Origin: a bacterium YEK0313
GTDB lineage: Bacteria; Pseudomonadota; Alphaproteobacteria; Rhizobiales; Phreatobacteraceae
Direction: 5' to 3'
Assembly (NCBI GenBank): GCA_000751295.2
Contig: CCMO02000001.1
Location: 846,001-910,000 of the forward strand
DNA length: 64,000 nt
Shown: in pieces, positions 26,845 through 36,300 of the stretch
How positions within the stretch are numbered: the first letter of the stretch is position 1
Layout: the number at the start of each line of letters is the position of its first letter
Notes under the pieces: generated by a model
Told to the model about the DNA's origin: nothing
What the model saw: only the letters and a program-made list of their open reading frames with translations
The model's database searches: none
Program-made: the position numbers and the translations under genes

Positions 26845-27819
26845 ATGTCTGACACGGCCGCCTTCTATGTCGAACTGGCACCACGGGATCGCCATCGGCC
26901 CCCTGTCGACCACCTCTTCATCCTCCGCGACTGCGGGCGGCTGATCGGCGCCGAGGCAAGCCTGTTCTCGTCGCCGTTTCTCGAGGTCTGCCTGGTGGGG
27001 CGGCAGGCGGTCGGTGCGGGCGAAACCGAAGTGCCCCTGGCCTGGACCGCCGCCTGCCGAAAGCCGAGCTTCGGCCAGCGGCCGCGGTCACGTGGCTTTC
27101 ACGGCTGGATGCTCGGCTTCCGCTGCCGGCCTCTGGACGTCGCCTGGGACGAGGCCGAGCTCCTCGGCCTCTCCAGATCCTTCATGGCGCAGGTCGAGGG
27201 CGGTGCGACGCTGGATTCGATCGCCCATGCCCTCGATGGCTGGGCCGAGACCGCCTGCGCGGCCCTGACCGCCGCCGGGGCGGCCGCACAGGAGCGGCGC
27301 CGCCCCGCAGCGGCCGCCGACCCGATCGACCGGTGCCTCGCGGCATCGGCGCCTGGACGTGCGATGAGCGTCGTGGCGCTGGCAGCGGGCACCGGCATTG
27401 GCTCGCGCACGCTGCAGCGCCGGTTCCGGAGCCATACCGGCCTGCCGCCCAAACGGTTCATGTCCCTCGAACGCTTCCGCCGCGCCGTGGCGGCCATCGC
27501 CGCCGCCGCCGGCCTCGCGCAGGTCGCCCTGGAGACGGGCTATTGCGACCAGGCGCATCTGACCGCCGATCTCAAACGCCATGCCGGGCTGTCGCCGGGC
27601 CGGTTGCGCGCGCTGGCGAGACGGCAGGTGGTGCCGCCCCCTGTCCGATTTTTCCAAGACGACGACCTGCAACAGCGGGCACGTCTCGTCATGCACCATC
27701 GTGCTGAGGAGAGTGCCGGCGATGAGTTTCATTCCCAAGGATCCCCATTTCGACGCCCGGGTCCGGGCGAGCTTCGACCGCCAGGCGGCCATGGCGAGCC
27801 TGGGAATCGAGATTGCTGA
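26845..27819 (+). CDS. AraC family transcriptional regulator
   Basis: A 324-residue protein with a divergent N-terminal sensor part and an AraC HTH pair at about 200-280 (VVALAAGTGIGSRTLQRRFRSHTGLPPKRFMSLERFRRA, then VALETGYCDQAHLTADLKRHAGLSPGRLRAL). Family members normally end shortly after a phrase like VRFFQDD. Here the frame runs on about 45 residues and overlaps the next gene by 98 bases, so an original stop may have been lost. The start at 26845 (MSDTAAFYVEL) is likely but has no strong ribosome-binding site. Target unknown. Confidence 0.75.
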   Translation: MSDTAAFYVELAPRDRHRPPVDHLFILRDCGRLIGAEASLFSSPFLEVCLVGRQAVGAGETEVPLAWTAACRKPSFGQRPRSRGFHGWMLGFRCRPLDVAWDEAELLGLSRSFMAQVEGGATLDSIAHALDGWAETACAALTAAGAAAQERRRPAAAADPIDRCLAASAPGRAMSVVALAAGTGIGSRTLQRRFRSHTGLPPKRFMSLERFRRAVAAIAAAAGLAQVALETGYCDQAHLTADLKRHAGLSPGRLRALARRQVVPPPVRFFQDDDLQQRARLVMHHRAEESAGDEFHSQGSPFRRPGPGELRPPGGHGEPGNRDC

Positions 27820-28174
27820 GCTGGGCGCCGGCACCATCGTGCTGCGGATGGGTCATGCTCCCGCCTATACCCAGCAGCACGGCTTCATCCACGCCGGCAT
27901 CATCGCGACGGCGCTCGATTCCGCCTGCGGTTATGCCGCCTTTTCGCTGATGCCCGACGATGCCGCGGTGCTCACCGTCGAGTTCAAGATCAATCTGATC
28001 GCGCCCGCAGCCGGCGACGTCTTTCTGTTCCGCGCGCATGTCCTGAAGCCCGGCCGCACCATCAGCGTCTGCGACGCTGAGGCCTTCACGGTGCAGGCGG
28101 GGCGGGAGAAGCTGGTCGCGACCATGACGGGGACCCTGATGGCGGTGTTCGGCCGCGAGGCGATCGCGCATTGA
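27722..28174 (+). CDS. PaaI-family hotdog thioesterase
   Basis: A 150-residue hotdog-fold protein. The PaaI-type active-site region QQHGFIHAGIIATALDSACGYAAF (about 43-66) contains the HGG-like HAG turn and the acidic D. VLTVEFKINLIAPAAGD follows, the second conserved strand. Such enzymes hydrolyse acyl- or aryl-CoA thioesters. GAGGAG lies upstream of ATG 27722. The start lies inside the 3' end of the AraC frame, so the two are probably co-transcribed. Confidence 0.85.
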   Translation: MSFIPKDPHFDARVRASFDRQAAMASLGIEIAELGAGTIVLRMGHAPAYTQQHGFIHAGIIATALDSACGYAAFSLMPDDAAVLTVEFKINLIAPAAGDVFLFRAHVLKPGRTISVCDAEAFTVQAGREKLVATMTGTLMAVFGREAIAH

Positions 28175-28234
28175 GCGCGATCGGGTGGCGGGCGACGGGA
28201 GCCGCGCGGGCCTGGTGTGACCTGCATCAGGGAT

Positions 28235-28284
28235 GGCCGTGGTTCGTGGCCCGCGCGAGGGCGCGGGCGCCTCACCATGAGGGA
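28235..28284 (+). repeat. REP-like palindromic element, copy E1
   Basis: GGCCGTGGTTCG...CTCACCATGAGG with a GC hairpin core. Paired in inverted orientation with copy E2, 80 bases away, downstream of AT3. Confidence 0.6.
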
Positions 28285-28363
28285 TGTGGGAGATCTGCAG
28301 CACGGTTGCTCATGTAGCCCTGAGCGTTCCGTTTCATGAACATCCTTGGTGCCATTCTCCGCC

Positions 28364-28411
28364 AATCCTCATTGTGAGGCGGGAGCCGAAGGCGACCCTC
28401 GAACCACGGCC
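28364..28411 (-). repeat. REP-like palindromic element, copy E2
   Basis: Inverted partner of E1 (AATCCTCATTGTGAG...CGAACCACGGCC). The sequence from here to the AT3 stop is nearly the same as that between E4 and the AT4 stop. Confidence 0.6.
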
Positions 28412-28438
28412 ACGCGCGATGCAGGGCCACCGATCGCC

Positions 28439-31400
28439 TCACCACTGATAGCGCAGCGTCCCTCTTCCCGCATAAGAATTGCCGCGTGCCGAGAAACCGC
28501 CCTCGAAGGTCGCGGCGGCCGACCAGCCGTTCGCCCATTTCAGCTCGGCGCCGGCAGAGGTCAGCAGCACATCGGCAGCCTGGCTCGCACCGTGGACGAT
28601 GAAGCCCGATGCCGGCAGGCTTGCGAACGACGCCCCGATGAGGCGATGGGCATTGAAATTGTGCGCCCAGGCGAGCCGGCCGCGCAAAGTGAGTTCGGCC
28701 TCCCCGAGTTGGATCGCCTTGTCGGCGCGGAGGCCGAGCTCGGTGCGCCAGGCGGTTGCCGAGCGGCCGATATAGTCGAGCGCGAAGAGACCGGTTCCGG
28801 AGGTCACCTGCTCGCGGTAGTCGGGCAGTGCATAGCTGACGAACTGGCCGGCGGCGTAGGGCGTGAGACCCGCAAAGCCGGCGGCGAAGCGGTAGCCGGC
28901 TTCGATGCGGCCGGAGAAGGCGTTCGCCGTGAAGCGGCCGGTGAGCCGGTCGCCCATGAAGCGCCGCTCGGTCGTCACGTCCTGCCAGCCATAGGCGAGT
29001 GCCGCTGCGACATAGGCAGGGCCCATCTGGTGCCGGCCATAGAGGCCGATCTGGAACACGTCGGAGGAGCCGCCGCCGAGACCCTGGCCGAGGCGATAGC
29101 TGGTGCCGGCGGCGCCGAGCGCGAAGCCAACCATCGTGTCCGGCGAGAGGCGATAGTCGGCGCCGAAAGCGCTGCCGTAAATGCTGGTCGAGGTGCCGTG
29201 CGAGCCGATCGTGGCATTGCCGCCTGTTGCCTGGACGCCGCCATAACCCGAAGCCCAGGCGCTCCAGCGCGCGGGCTCCGCGACGATCACGCCACGCGGG
29301 GCGCGGCCGAGATCGGCCATCTGCACGGCGCTCGTGTTGCGACCATTGGCGAAGGGATCGGTCATCAGGGTGAGGAAGCGGTCCATCACCTCGACGGCTG
29401 CGGCCTGGATGCCGGTCGCCGCCTCGCCCGAGGCACCCGACAGGCCGGGTGCCGTCAGCGCGCCGAAGGCGAGCGGAATGCCGCCCGCCGTGTTGAACGA
29501 ATTGACGAGGGCGCCTGCGACATTCGCCTGGTTCACCGTCAGGCCCGCGCCGAAATCCGGCCGCGGCGGAGCATAGGTCAGGTCGAGATAGGCCCCGGTG
29601 CCGTCATAGGCGAGCGCGGTCGAAAAATTCAGCGGCAGGTTGGTATTGACCGGCCCCGCGAAGGTGCCGTTGACGCTGCCGGCGGTGAGGATCGTATAGC
29701 GCTTGGTGACATAGCTCCCCGGCGCATAGAAGGCCGCGACCGTTGCGCCGCCGAGCATCGCGGTCCCCGAGACATTCGTCCGGTCGGAGCCGAGCGGCGA
29801 AACCTCGATCCGGTAAGTCGCGCCGGCCGCGAAGGTGAGATTGCCGGCGACGGTGAGCGTGCCGATCGAATTGCCCGGCGACAGCGTGCCGCCCGACGCG
29901 ATCGCCACCGTCGAGCCCGCGCCCGAACCGACCGTGCCATGGCCGCCGAGCGTCGCGCCGCCCGCGACATCGAGCGAGCCGCCGAGCACGGCACCGGCAT
30001 GGGCCATGTCGGACCCGACGATCAGCGCGCCGGCCGCAACGGTCGTCGCGCCGGCAAACCCGGCATTGTTGCCGTCGATGAGGAGCGCGGCCGAGCCCGC
30101 CTTGACGAGGCTGCCGGCGCCGGAGAGCTGGCCCGCATAGGCGCCATTCGCGGCCTGGTCGAAGGTGAGCCTTGCCCCCGCGGCGATCGCCGCATGGCCG
30201 GCGAACCGTTCGGCCGCCGTGGTGAGGCCGCCGGCTTCGATCGCCCAGTCGAGCGAAGATGCACCGGACAAGGTCAAGGTGCCGGCGCCACGTTTGACCA
30301 TCGTCCCGCTCGTGCCGCCGAGCGATCCGATCGCGCCGGCGAAAGTTCCGTCGGCAGCCTGTTCGAAGACGATGGTCGCGGCATTGCCGATCGTCCCCGC
30401 GATCGACCCGGCGTCGCCGATCAGCACGCCCGTCTCGACGAGCGTCCGGCCGTAGGCGTTGGCGGTGCCTGTCAGCCGCAGCGTGCCGGCGCCAGCCTTG
30501 ATCAGGTCACCCGCGCCCGAGATGGCGCCCGCCAGACCAAGTTCGGTACCGGTTGCGACGTCGAAACGTCCGGCGCCTGTCAGCGCCACCGCCCGGCCCG
30601 TCGCGAAACTTGCCGTGGTCGCCAATGTACCGCCGGCAAAGCTGAGGCCGCCGGCCGAGGCGCCGAGATTGGCGTCGGTCGCCACCTGCAGCGTGCCGCC
30701 GACGATCTCCGTGCCGCCCGAATAGCTGTTGGTTGCCGTGAGGATCGTGGTTCCCGCCACCTGGCGGACCGCCCCTGCGCCGCTGACGGTGAGGCCGAAA
30801 CCGTAGCCCGCATCGGTATGGTTGAAGACGAGCCGGCTCGCGGTGGCGTTCAATGCGACCTCTGCCGCGAGAAGCTGACCGGCCGCCGCTGCCGGGTCGC
30901 CTTCGGCCGCGCCGATATTGATTGTGCCGCCGGGGCCGCCTATGGCGGTGCCGACATTGACCGTGCCCGTGCCGGCGCTGCCGACCCGCAGGGCGCCACC
31001 GCCTGTCACCGTCAGCATGCCGGTGTTCGAGAAAAGGCCGATATAGAAGTCGGTGCTGGCCGTTGCCCATTCCGATCCGACGCCGGTGATCGTGACGGAG
31101 CCGGCGCCACCGGAACCGACGAGGCCGTTCTGGCTCACGACCTTGCCCTGGTCCTCGATGCGCAGACTGCCGGCGCCGCGGTCACCGACGATCAACTGGC
31201 TGACGGTCCAGGTCGAGCCGAAACCGTTCACGACAACGCCGGCGCCGTCCGAAACATAGCCCCCGCCCGACAAGCCGCTGCCGAGCTTGCCGCCATTCTC
31301 GATCCGCAGCGTCCCGCCGTCGACGCGCACCGTGCCGGTGAAGCCGAATGCGGGATGTGGGGTGCTGCTGTCCGCCGTGAGAACCAGGGTGCCGTTGCCC

Positions 31401-32947
31401 TGCTTGACAAAATTGGCACCACCACCGCCCGTCAAGATGCCGGCTATGGTCAATGTCGTTCCGGCATCGGTGTCGATGCGGCCGCCGAAATTGCTGAAGC
31501 TGATCGCGCGCCCGCTGGAAAAAGTCGCCGTCGTGCGAAGCGTCGACGCGGCGCCGGCTCCAGTAGGCTGGTCATAGGACGTGGCACTGTCGAACAGTAT
31601 TGCCATGGTCGGGTCGCCGAGATTGGCGTTGCGCGAAACCATGATCGTCCCGCCCGAGATCGTCGTGCCGCCGGAATAGGTATTGACGCCGCCCAGAGCC
31701 AGCGTGCCGGCGCCGCTCTTGAAGAGGCCGCCAGCGCCGTCGATGACGCCGTTATGCGTGAGCCTGGTGCCGGCGGCGACATCGAAGAAGCCGAAAGTGC
31801 TCAACATTGTCGCGCGGGACATGGTGATGTCGGCCGTGGTCAGCAACGTCCCGCCGGAGAAGGTGAGGCCGCCGCTGGCGGCGCCGAGATTGGCGTCCCG
31901 CGAGATCGAGAGCGTGCCGGCCGTGATCCTCGTGCCATGGGCGTAGGTATTGGTGCCCGACAGCGTCCAGGTGCCGAAACCCAGCTTTTCGATCGATCCC
32001 CGGACACCCGTCCCGTCAAGCGTGCCGCTGAACAGGGTCGACCGATTGTCGGCCCCCACCGAGAGCCGCACGTCTGAGCTGGTCCCGAACCGGACCGTCC
32101 CGGCGCCGACGATGGACCCCATGCTGGTGTCAGCCGTCGTCTGCACGAAGAAGAAGGCACCGGCGGCCAGGTCGAGCTGGGCTTGACCGCCCTGGGCCGC
32201 ATCGAACAGCTGGACGGTACCGCCACTGGTTACGGAAATCTTTGCGGTCCCCAGCGAACTCGTATCGCTGGCCCGAAGGTGCCCGCCACTATCGACATTG
32301 ACGACGGCAGTGCCGGCATTGGATGTGTCGTTGAAGCTGAGCGCACCGCCGTTCAGCACGAAACGCGCATCGCCCGCGGTCGCGGAGTTGAAGAAGCTTA
32401 CATTGGATCCCGCGGGCGTCACCGTGAAGGTCTGCGCGAGCCCCGAATTGTTGACGATGCCAGTGCCGCCCAGGCGCAGGGCGCCGCCGGGATTGAAGTC
32501 GAAGGTGTAGGCGGACGCGCCACTGGCGAAGACGAGAGTGCCGGTATTCTGCGCACCATCGATCGTGATCGCACTGGCGCCGCTCGCGGTGAAGGTTGCC
32601 GTCGCCGAGGTGCCCGTGGGCACGGTCGCCGGGGTCCAGTTGCCGGGCGTGGCGTAATCGCCGGTCGTGCCAAGCCAAGCCTGCGCCACCGCATTCGAGG
32701 GCATCAGCATCGTCGTGCCGAGAAGGCAGGCCCCGAGCATCGGGCCGGTAAGCACTTCTCGCCTCACGGAACCCGACAGGGCCATTGCGCGCTGTGGCAG
32801 ACTGCCGTTCGTCATGAGGGCGGGCAGGCGCCTGCCCTGCATCGCGGGGTCGGCCGGCGTCGGCGGAGGCGCCTTCCCGGAACCCGGCTGCATGATCTTC
32901 GCGACATGCGGCCAGGCCCGACCTTTCGCCCGCGTCTCGCTCCCCAT
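28439..32947 (-). CDS. Autotransporter AT3, PATR-rich passenger with long leader
   Basis: An intact 1502-residue type V autotransporter. The hydrophobic signal core (about 65-85, ending NAVAQA) is preceded by a charged, Pro-rich leader of about 60 residues starting MGSETRAKGRAWPHV, a longer N-region than usual. The passenger has many autotransporter-associated strand repeats (GTNTYAHGTRITAG near 335, GVNTYSGGTTISGG near 415, ATNSYSGGTEIVGG near 745). A VNQANVAGALVNSFN linker follows, then a barrel (about 1227-1502) ending LRYQW. There is no GGPxP linker. It shares N-terminal motif, barrel and 3' flank with AT4. Start GTG/ATG alternatives exist downstream, but the motif shared with AT4 supports 32947. 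Confidence 0.9.
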   Translation of the reverse strand: MGSETRAKGRAWPHVAKIMQPGSGKAPPPTPADPAMQGRRLPALMTNGSLPQRAMALSGSVRREVLTGPMLGACLLGTTMLMPSNAVAQAWLGTTGDYATPGNWTPATVPTGTSATATFTASGASAITIDGAQNTGTLVFASGASAYTFDFNPGGALRLGGTGIVNNSGLAQTFTVTPAGSNVSFFNSATAGDARFVLNGGALSFNDTSNAGTAVVNVDSGGHLRASDTSSLGTAKISVTSGGTVQLFDAAQGGQAQLDLAAGAFFFVQTTADTSMGSIVGAGTVRFGTSSDVRLSVGADNRSTLFSGTLDGTGVRGSIEKLGFGTWTLSGTNTYAHGTRITAGTLSISRDANLGAASGGLTFSGGTLLTTADITMSRATMLSTFGFFDVAAGTRLTHNGVIDGAGGLFKSGAGTLALGGVNTYSGGTTISGGTIMVSRNANLGDPTMAILFDSATSYDQPTGAGAASTLRTTATFSSGRAISFSNFGGRIDTDAGTTLTIAGILTGGGGANFVKQGNGTLVLTADSSTPHPAFGFTGTVRVDGGTLRIENGGKLGSGLSGGGYVSDGAGVVVNGFGSTWTVSQLIVGDRGAGSLRIEDQGKVVSQNGLVGSGGAGSVTITGVGSEWATASTDFYIGLFSNTGMLTVTGGGALRVGSAGTGTVNVGTAIGGPGGTINIGAAEGDPAAAAGQLLAAEVALNATASRLVFNHTDAGYGFGLTVSGAGAVRQVAGTTILTATNSYSGGTEIVGGTLQVATDANLGASAGGLSFAGGTLATTASFATGRAVALTGAGRFDVATGTELGLAGAISGAGDLIKAGAGTLRLTGTANAYGRTLVETGVLIGDAGSIAGTIGNAATIVFEQAADGTFAGAIGSLGGTSGTMVKRGAGTLTLSGASSLDWAIEAGGLTTAAERFAGHAAIAAGARLTFDQAANGAYAGQLSGAGSLVKAGSAALLIDGNNAGFAGATTVAAGALIVGSDMAHAGAVLGGSLDVAGGATLGGHGTVGSGAGSTVAIASGGTLSPGNSIGTLTVAGNLTFAAGATYRIEVSPLGSDRTNVSGTAMLGGATVAAFYAPGSYVTKRYTILTAGSVNGTFAGPVNTNLPLNFSTALAYDGTGAYLDLTYAPPRPDFGAGLTVNQANVAGALVNSFNTAGGIPLAFGALTAPGLSGASGEAATGIQAAAVEVMDRFLTLMTDPFANGRNTSAVQMADLGRAPRGVIVAEPARWSAWASGYGGVQATGGNATIGSHGTSTSIYGSAFGADYRLSPDTMVGFALGAAGTSYRLGQGLGGGSSDVFQIGLYGRHQMGPAYVAAALAYGWQDVTTERRFMGDRLTGRFTANAFSGRIEAGYRFAAGFAGLTPYAAGQFVSYALPDYREQVTSGTGLFALDYIGRSATAWRTELGLRADKAIQLGEAELTLRGRLAWAHNFNAHRLIGASFASLPASGFIVHGASQAADVLLTSAGAELKWANGWSAAATFEGGFSARGNSYAGRGTLRYQW

Positions 32948-33165
32948 ACCCCGCCCCCAGCAGTTCGATCACGCAGTGGGACAACTCGGACCCGAGCCAC
33001 CATCACCAGTTGTGTGACCTTAGGGTGTGCATCCAATTCAACACAAGGCGATTCTGTGATTCCCCAGGGATATTTGCGCGAAATGAGAGTTCTTTTGGAA
33101 GCCGGCAATCGAAAATAAGACAGCCGATGCAACCATCAAAGGTTGCAGCGATCTGCATCACGAGC

Positions 33166-33217
33166 GGCCGTGGTTCGAGGCCCGCGCCGGAAGCGCGGGT
33201 GCCTCACCATGAGGATT
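33166..33217 (+). repeat. REP-like palindromic element, copy E3
   Basis: GGCCGTGGTTCGAGG at one end and CTCACCATGAGGATT at the other. In between is the hairpin CCCGCGC/GCGCGGG. Inverted pair with E4. Confidence 0.6.
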
Positions 33218-33297
33218 GGGAGAGCGCCCGCATCAGCGTCGGTACAGAGATGCTCGCTGGCGCTCCCCTTCATGACGCGCACCCTGCCATGCCCCAC

Positions 33298-33345
33298 AAT
33301 CCTCATGGTGAGACGGGAGCCGAAGGCGCCCCTCGAACCACGGCC
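33298..33345 (-). repeat. REP-like palindromic element, copy E4
   Basis: Reverse-complement partner of E3, with 15-base perfect ends, 81 bases away. It lies 28 bases before the AT4 stop. Confidence 0.6.
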
Positions 33346-33372
33346 ACGCGCGATGCAGGGCCACCGATCGCT

Positions 33373-36300
33373 TCACCACTGGTAGCGGATCGTGCCCCTG
33401 CCGGCGTAAGAATTGCCGCGAGCCGAGAAGCCGCCTTCGAAGGTGGCGGCCGCGGACCAGCCGTTCGTCCATTTGAGCTCGGCCCCGGCAGAGGTCAGCA
33501 GGACATCGGCGGCCTGGCTCGCGCCATGAACGATGAAGCTCGACGCCGGCAGGCTGGAGAAGGATGCACCGACGAGGCGGTCGGCGTTGAAATTGTGCGC
33601 CCAGGCGAGCCGGCCGCGCAAGGTGAGCTCGGCTTCGCCGAGTTGGATCGCCTTGTCGGCGCGGAGGCCGAGTTCGGTGCGCCAGGCGGTCGCCGAGCGG
33701 CCGACATAGTCGAGCGCGAAGAGACCGGTTCCGGAGGTCACCTGCTCGCGGTAGTCGGGCAGCGCATAGCTGACGAACTGGCCGGCGGCATAGGGCGTCA
33801 GGCCAGCGAAGCCGGTCGCGAACCGGTAGCCGGCCTCGATGCGACCGGAAAAGGCATTGGCGGTGAAGCGGCCGGTGAGCCGGTCGCCCATGAAGCGCCG
33901 CTCGGTCGTCACGTCCTGCCAGCCAAAGGCCAAGGCGGCTGCGACATAGGCCGCGCCGATCTGGTGGCGGCCGTAGAGGCCGATCTGGAACACATCGGAG
34001 GAGCCGCCGCCAAGGCCCTGGCCGAGGCGATAGCTGGTACCGGCGGCGCCGAGCGCGAAGCCGATCGTCGTGTCCGACGAGACGCGATAGTCGGCGCCGA
34101 CCGCCGTACCGTAGATGCTGGTGGACGTGCCGTGCGAGCCGATGACGCCATTGCCGCCGAGGGCCTGCACGCCACCATAACCCGACGCCCAGGCGCTCCA
34201 GCGCGTCGGCTCCGGCACGAACACCGCGCGCGGGCCGCGGCCGAGATCCGCCATCTGCGTCGCGCTCGTATTGCGACCGTTGGAATAGGGATCGGTCATC
34301 AGGTTGAGGAAGCGGTCCATCACGTCGACGGTCGCAGCTTGAATGCCCGTCGCCGCCTCGCCCGAGGCGCCGGAGAGGCCCGCCGGGGTGAGCGCGCCGA
34401 AGACGAGCGGAATGCCGCCGGTCGCGTTGAACGAATTGACCAGGGCCGCGGCGACATTCGCCTGGTTGACGGTCAGGTTGGCGCCGGGCGTCGGGCCGGG
34501 AGGCACGTAGTTCAGCGTCAGGTCGAGATAGGCGTTGGTCGGGTCATAGGCGAGCGCGGCGCCGAAGCTTGCCGGCAGGTTGGTGTTGACCGGTCCGGAA
34601 AAGGCGCCGCTGACACCGCCCGCCGCGTTCAGGATCGTATAGCGCTTGTTGACATAGGAACCGGCCGCATAGGTCGCGGCCACGGCCGCGCCGCCGAGCG
34701 TCGCCGTCCCGGTCACGTTGACCCGGTCCGAGGCTTGCGGCGACACCTCGATGCTGTAGGTCGCGCCGGCCGCGAAGGCGAGATTGCCGTCGACGGTGAG
34801 CGTGCCGATGGAATTGCCCGGCGAGAGCGTGCCCCCCGCGCCGATCGCCACGGTCGAGCCGGCGCCCGAGCCGATCGTGCCGTGCCCACCGAGCGTCGCG
34901 CCGCCCGCAACCGCGACCGAACCGCCGAGCACGGCGCCGGTCGAGGTGCTGTCGGAGCCGACGATGAGGGCGCCGGCGGACACGCTGGTCGTGCCGGAAA
35001 AGGCCGCGTTGTTGCCGTCGAGAACGAGCATGCCGGCGCCGGTCTTGACGAGCCTGCCCGCGCCCGAGAGCTGGCCGGCATAGGCGGCATTGGCCGCCTG
35101 GTCAAAGGTGAAGCTCGCTCCCGCGCCGATGGCTGCCTTGCCGGCAAAGCGTTCGGCCGCCGTGACGAGTCCGCCGGCCTCGACCGTCCAGTCGAGCGAC
35201 GAGGCACCGATAAGCGTCAGCGTGCCGGCGCCCCGCTTGATCATCGCGCCGCTGGTTCCGCCCAGCGATCCGATGGAACCGGCAAAGCTTGCGTCTGCCG
35301 CCTGTTCGAAGATCACCGTGCCGGCATTGCCGATCGCGCCCGAGAGCGCTCCCGCATGGCCGATCAGCGTGCCGCCCTCGACCAGCGTATTGCCATAGGC
35401 ATTGCTCGCGCCGGCGAGGCGCAGGGTGCCGGTGCCGGCCTTGACGAGATCGCCGGCGCCCGTGACCGTGCCGGTGAGGCCGAGCTCCGTGCCGGCGGCG
35501 ACGTCGAAGCGGCCAGTGCCGCTCAGCGTCACCGCCCGCGCGGTTTCGAAACTCGCCGTCGCCGCCAGAGTCCCGCCGGAAAATCTCAGCCCGCCGGCGC
35601 TCGAACCGAGATTGACGTCGCGCGAGACCTGAAGCGTGCCGCCGGCGATTTCGGTGCCGCCGCCATAGCTGTTCTCACCGGTCAGGACGGTGGTGCCCGG
35701 CCCCATCTGGCGCAGGCCGCCGCTGCCGGAAATGGTTCCCACGAAGGTCGAGACATCGGAACGGTTGAAGGAGAGCGTGCCGTCATTGGCGACATGGCCG
35801 GTGATCGATCCCGTCGCGCCGCCATCGCCGAGCTGCAGCGTGCCGCCCGCGATGATCGTGCCGCCCGAATAGCTGTTGTCGGCGGTCAGGATCAGCGTGC
35901 CGGCGCCCGCCTTGGTCAGTGTCCGGCCGTCCCAGCCGGTCGCGGCATTCGCCGCCCGGTCGCTCAGGGCCGTCGCCACCGTGAAGCTGTTGGATGCATC
36001 GGTCAGCGTGAACGTGCCATGGGCGAGAGTGTTGCCGGCCGTCCAGCTCAGGCCGTAGGTCGCCAGATATTGCGTCGGCGTCCTGACGGTGTTGAGCGTC
36101 ATGTAGTCGACGCTGCCGGTATAGCCGCCGATGGTCACCGAAGCGAAATCGCCTGATATGCCGGACACCGTGTCGATCAGCACCTTGCCGCTCGCACCGA
36201 CGCTGGTGACGCCGGAGAGGTTGAAGGCAACGCCGGAGCCGATGGTGATGCGTTCGGCCTCCAGCGCCGGGTCGGTCGCGCCCGCGACGATCGAGAGCGT

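Larger units (their letters stand above)
32948..33372. other. Intergenic region between AT3 and AT4
   Basis: 425 bases without a gene. The left part (32948 to about 33120) is visibly more AT-rich than its surroundings and must hold the AT3 promoter, but I cannot fix -35/-10 boxes. The right part carries the inverted REP-like pair E3/E4 and the 3' flank of AT4. Confidence 0.6.

Noticed and set aside
28346..36156. Very long plus-strand open frames opposite AT3 and AT4 (over 1000 codons)
   Set aside because: They are antisense to clear autotransporter barrels and have the Arg/Gly/Asp-rich composition of GC-driven shadow frames, with no recognisable domain.
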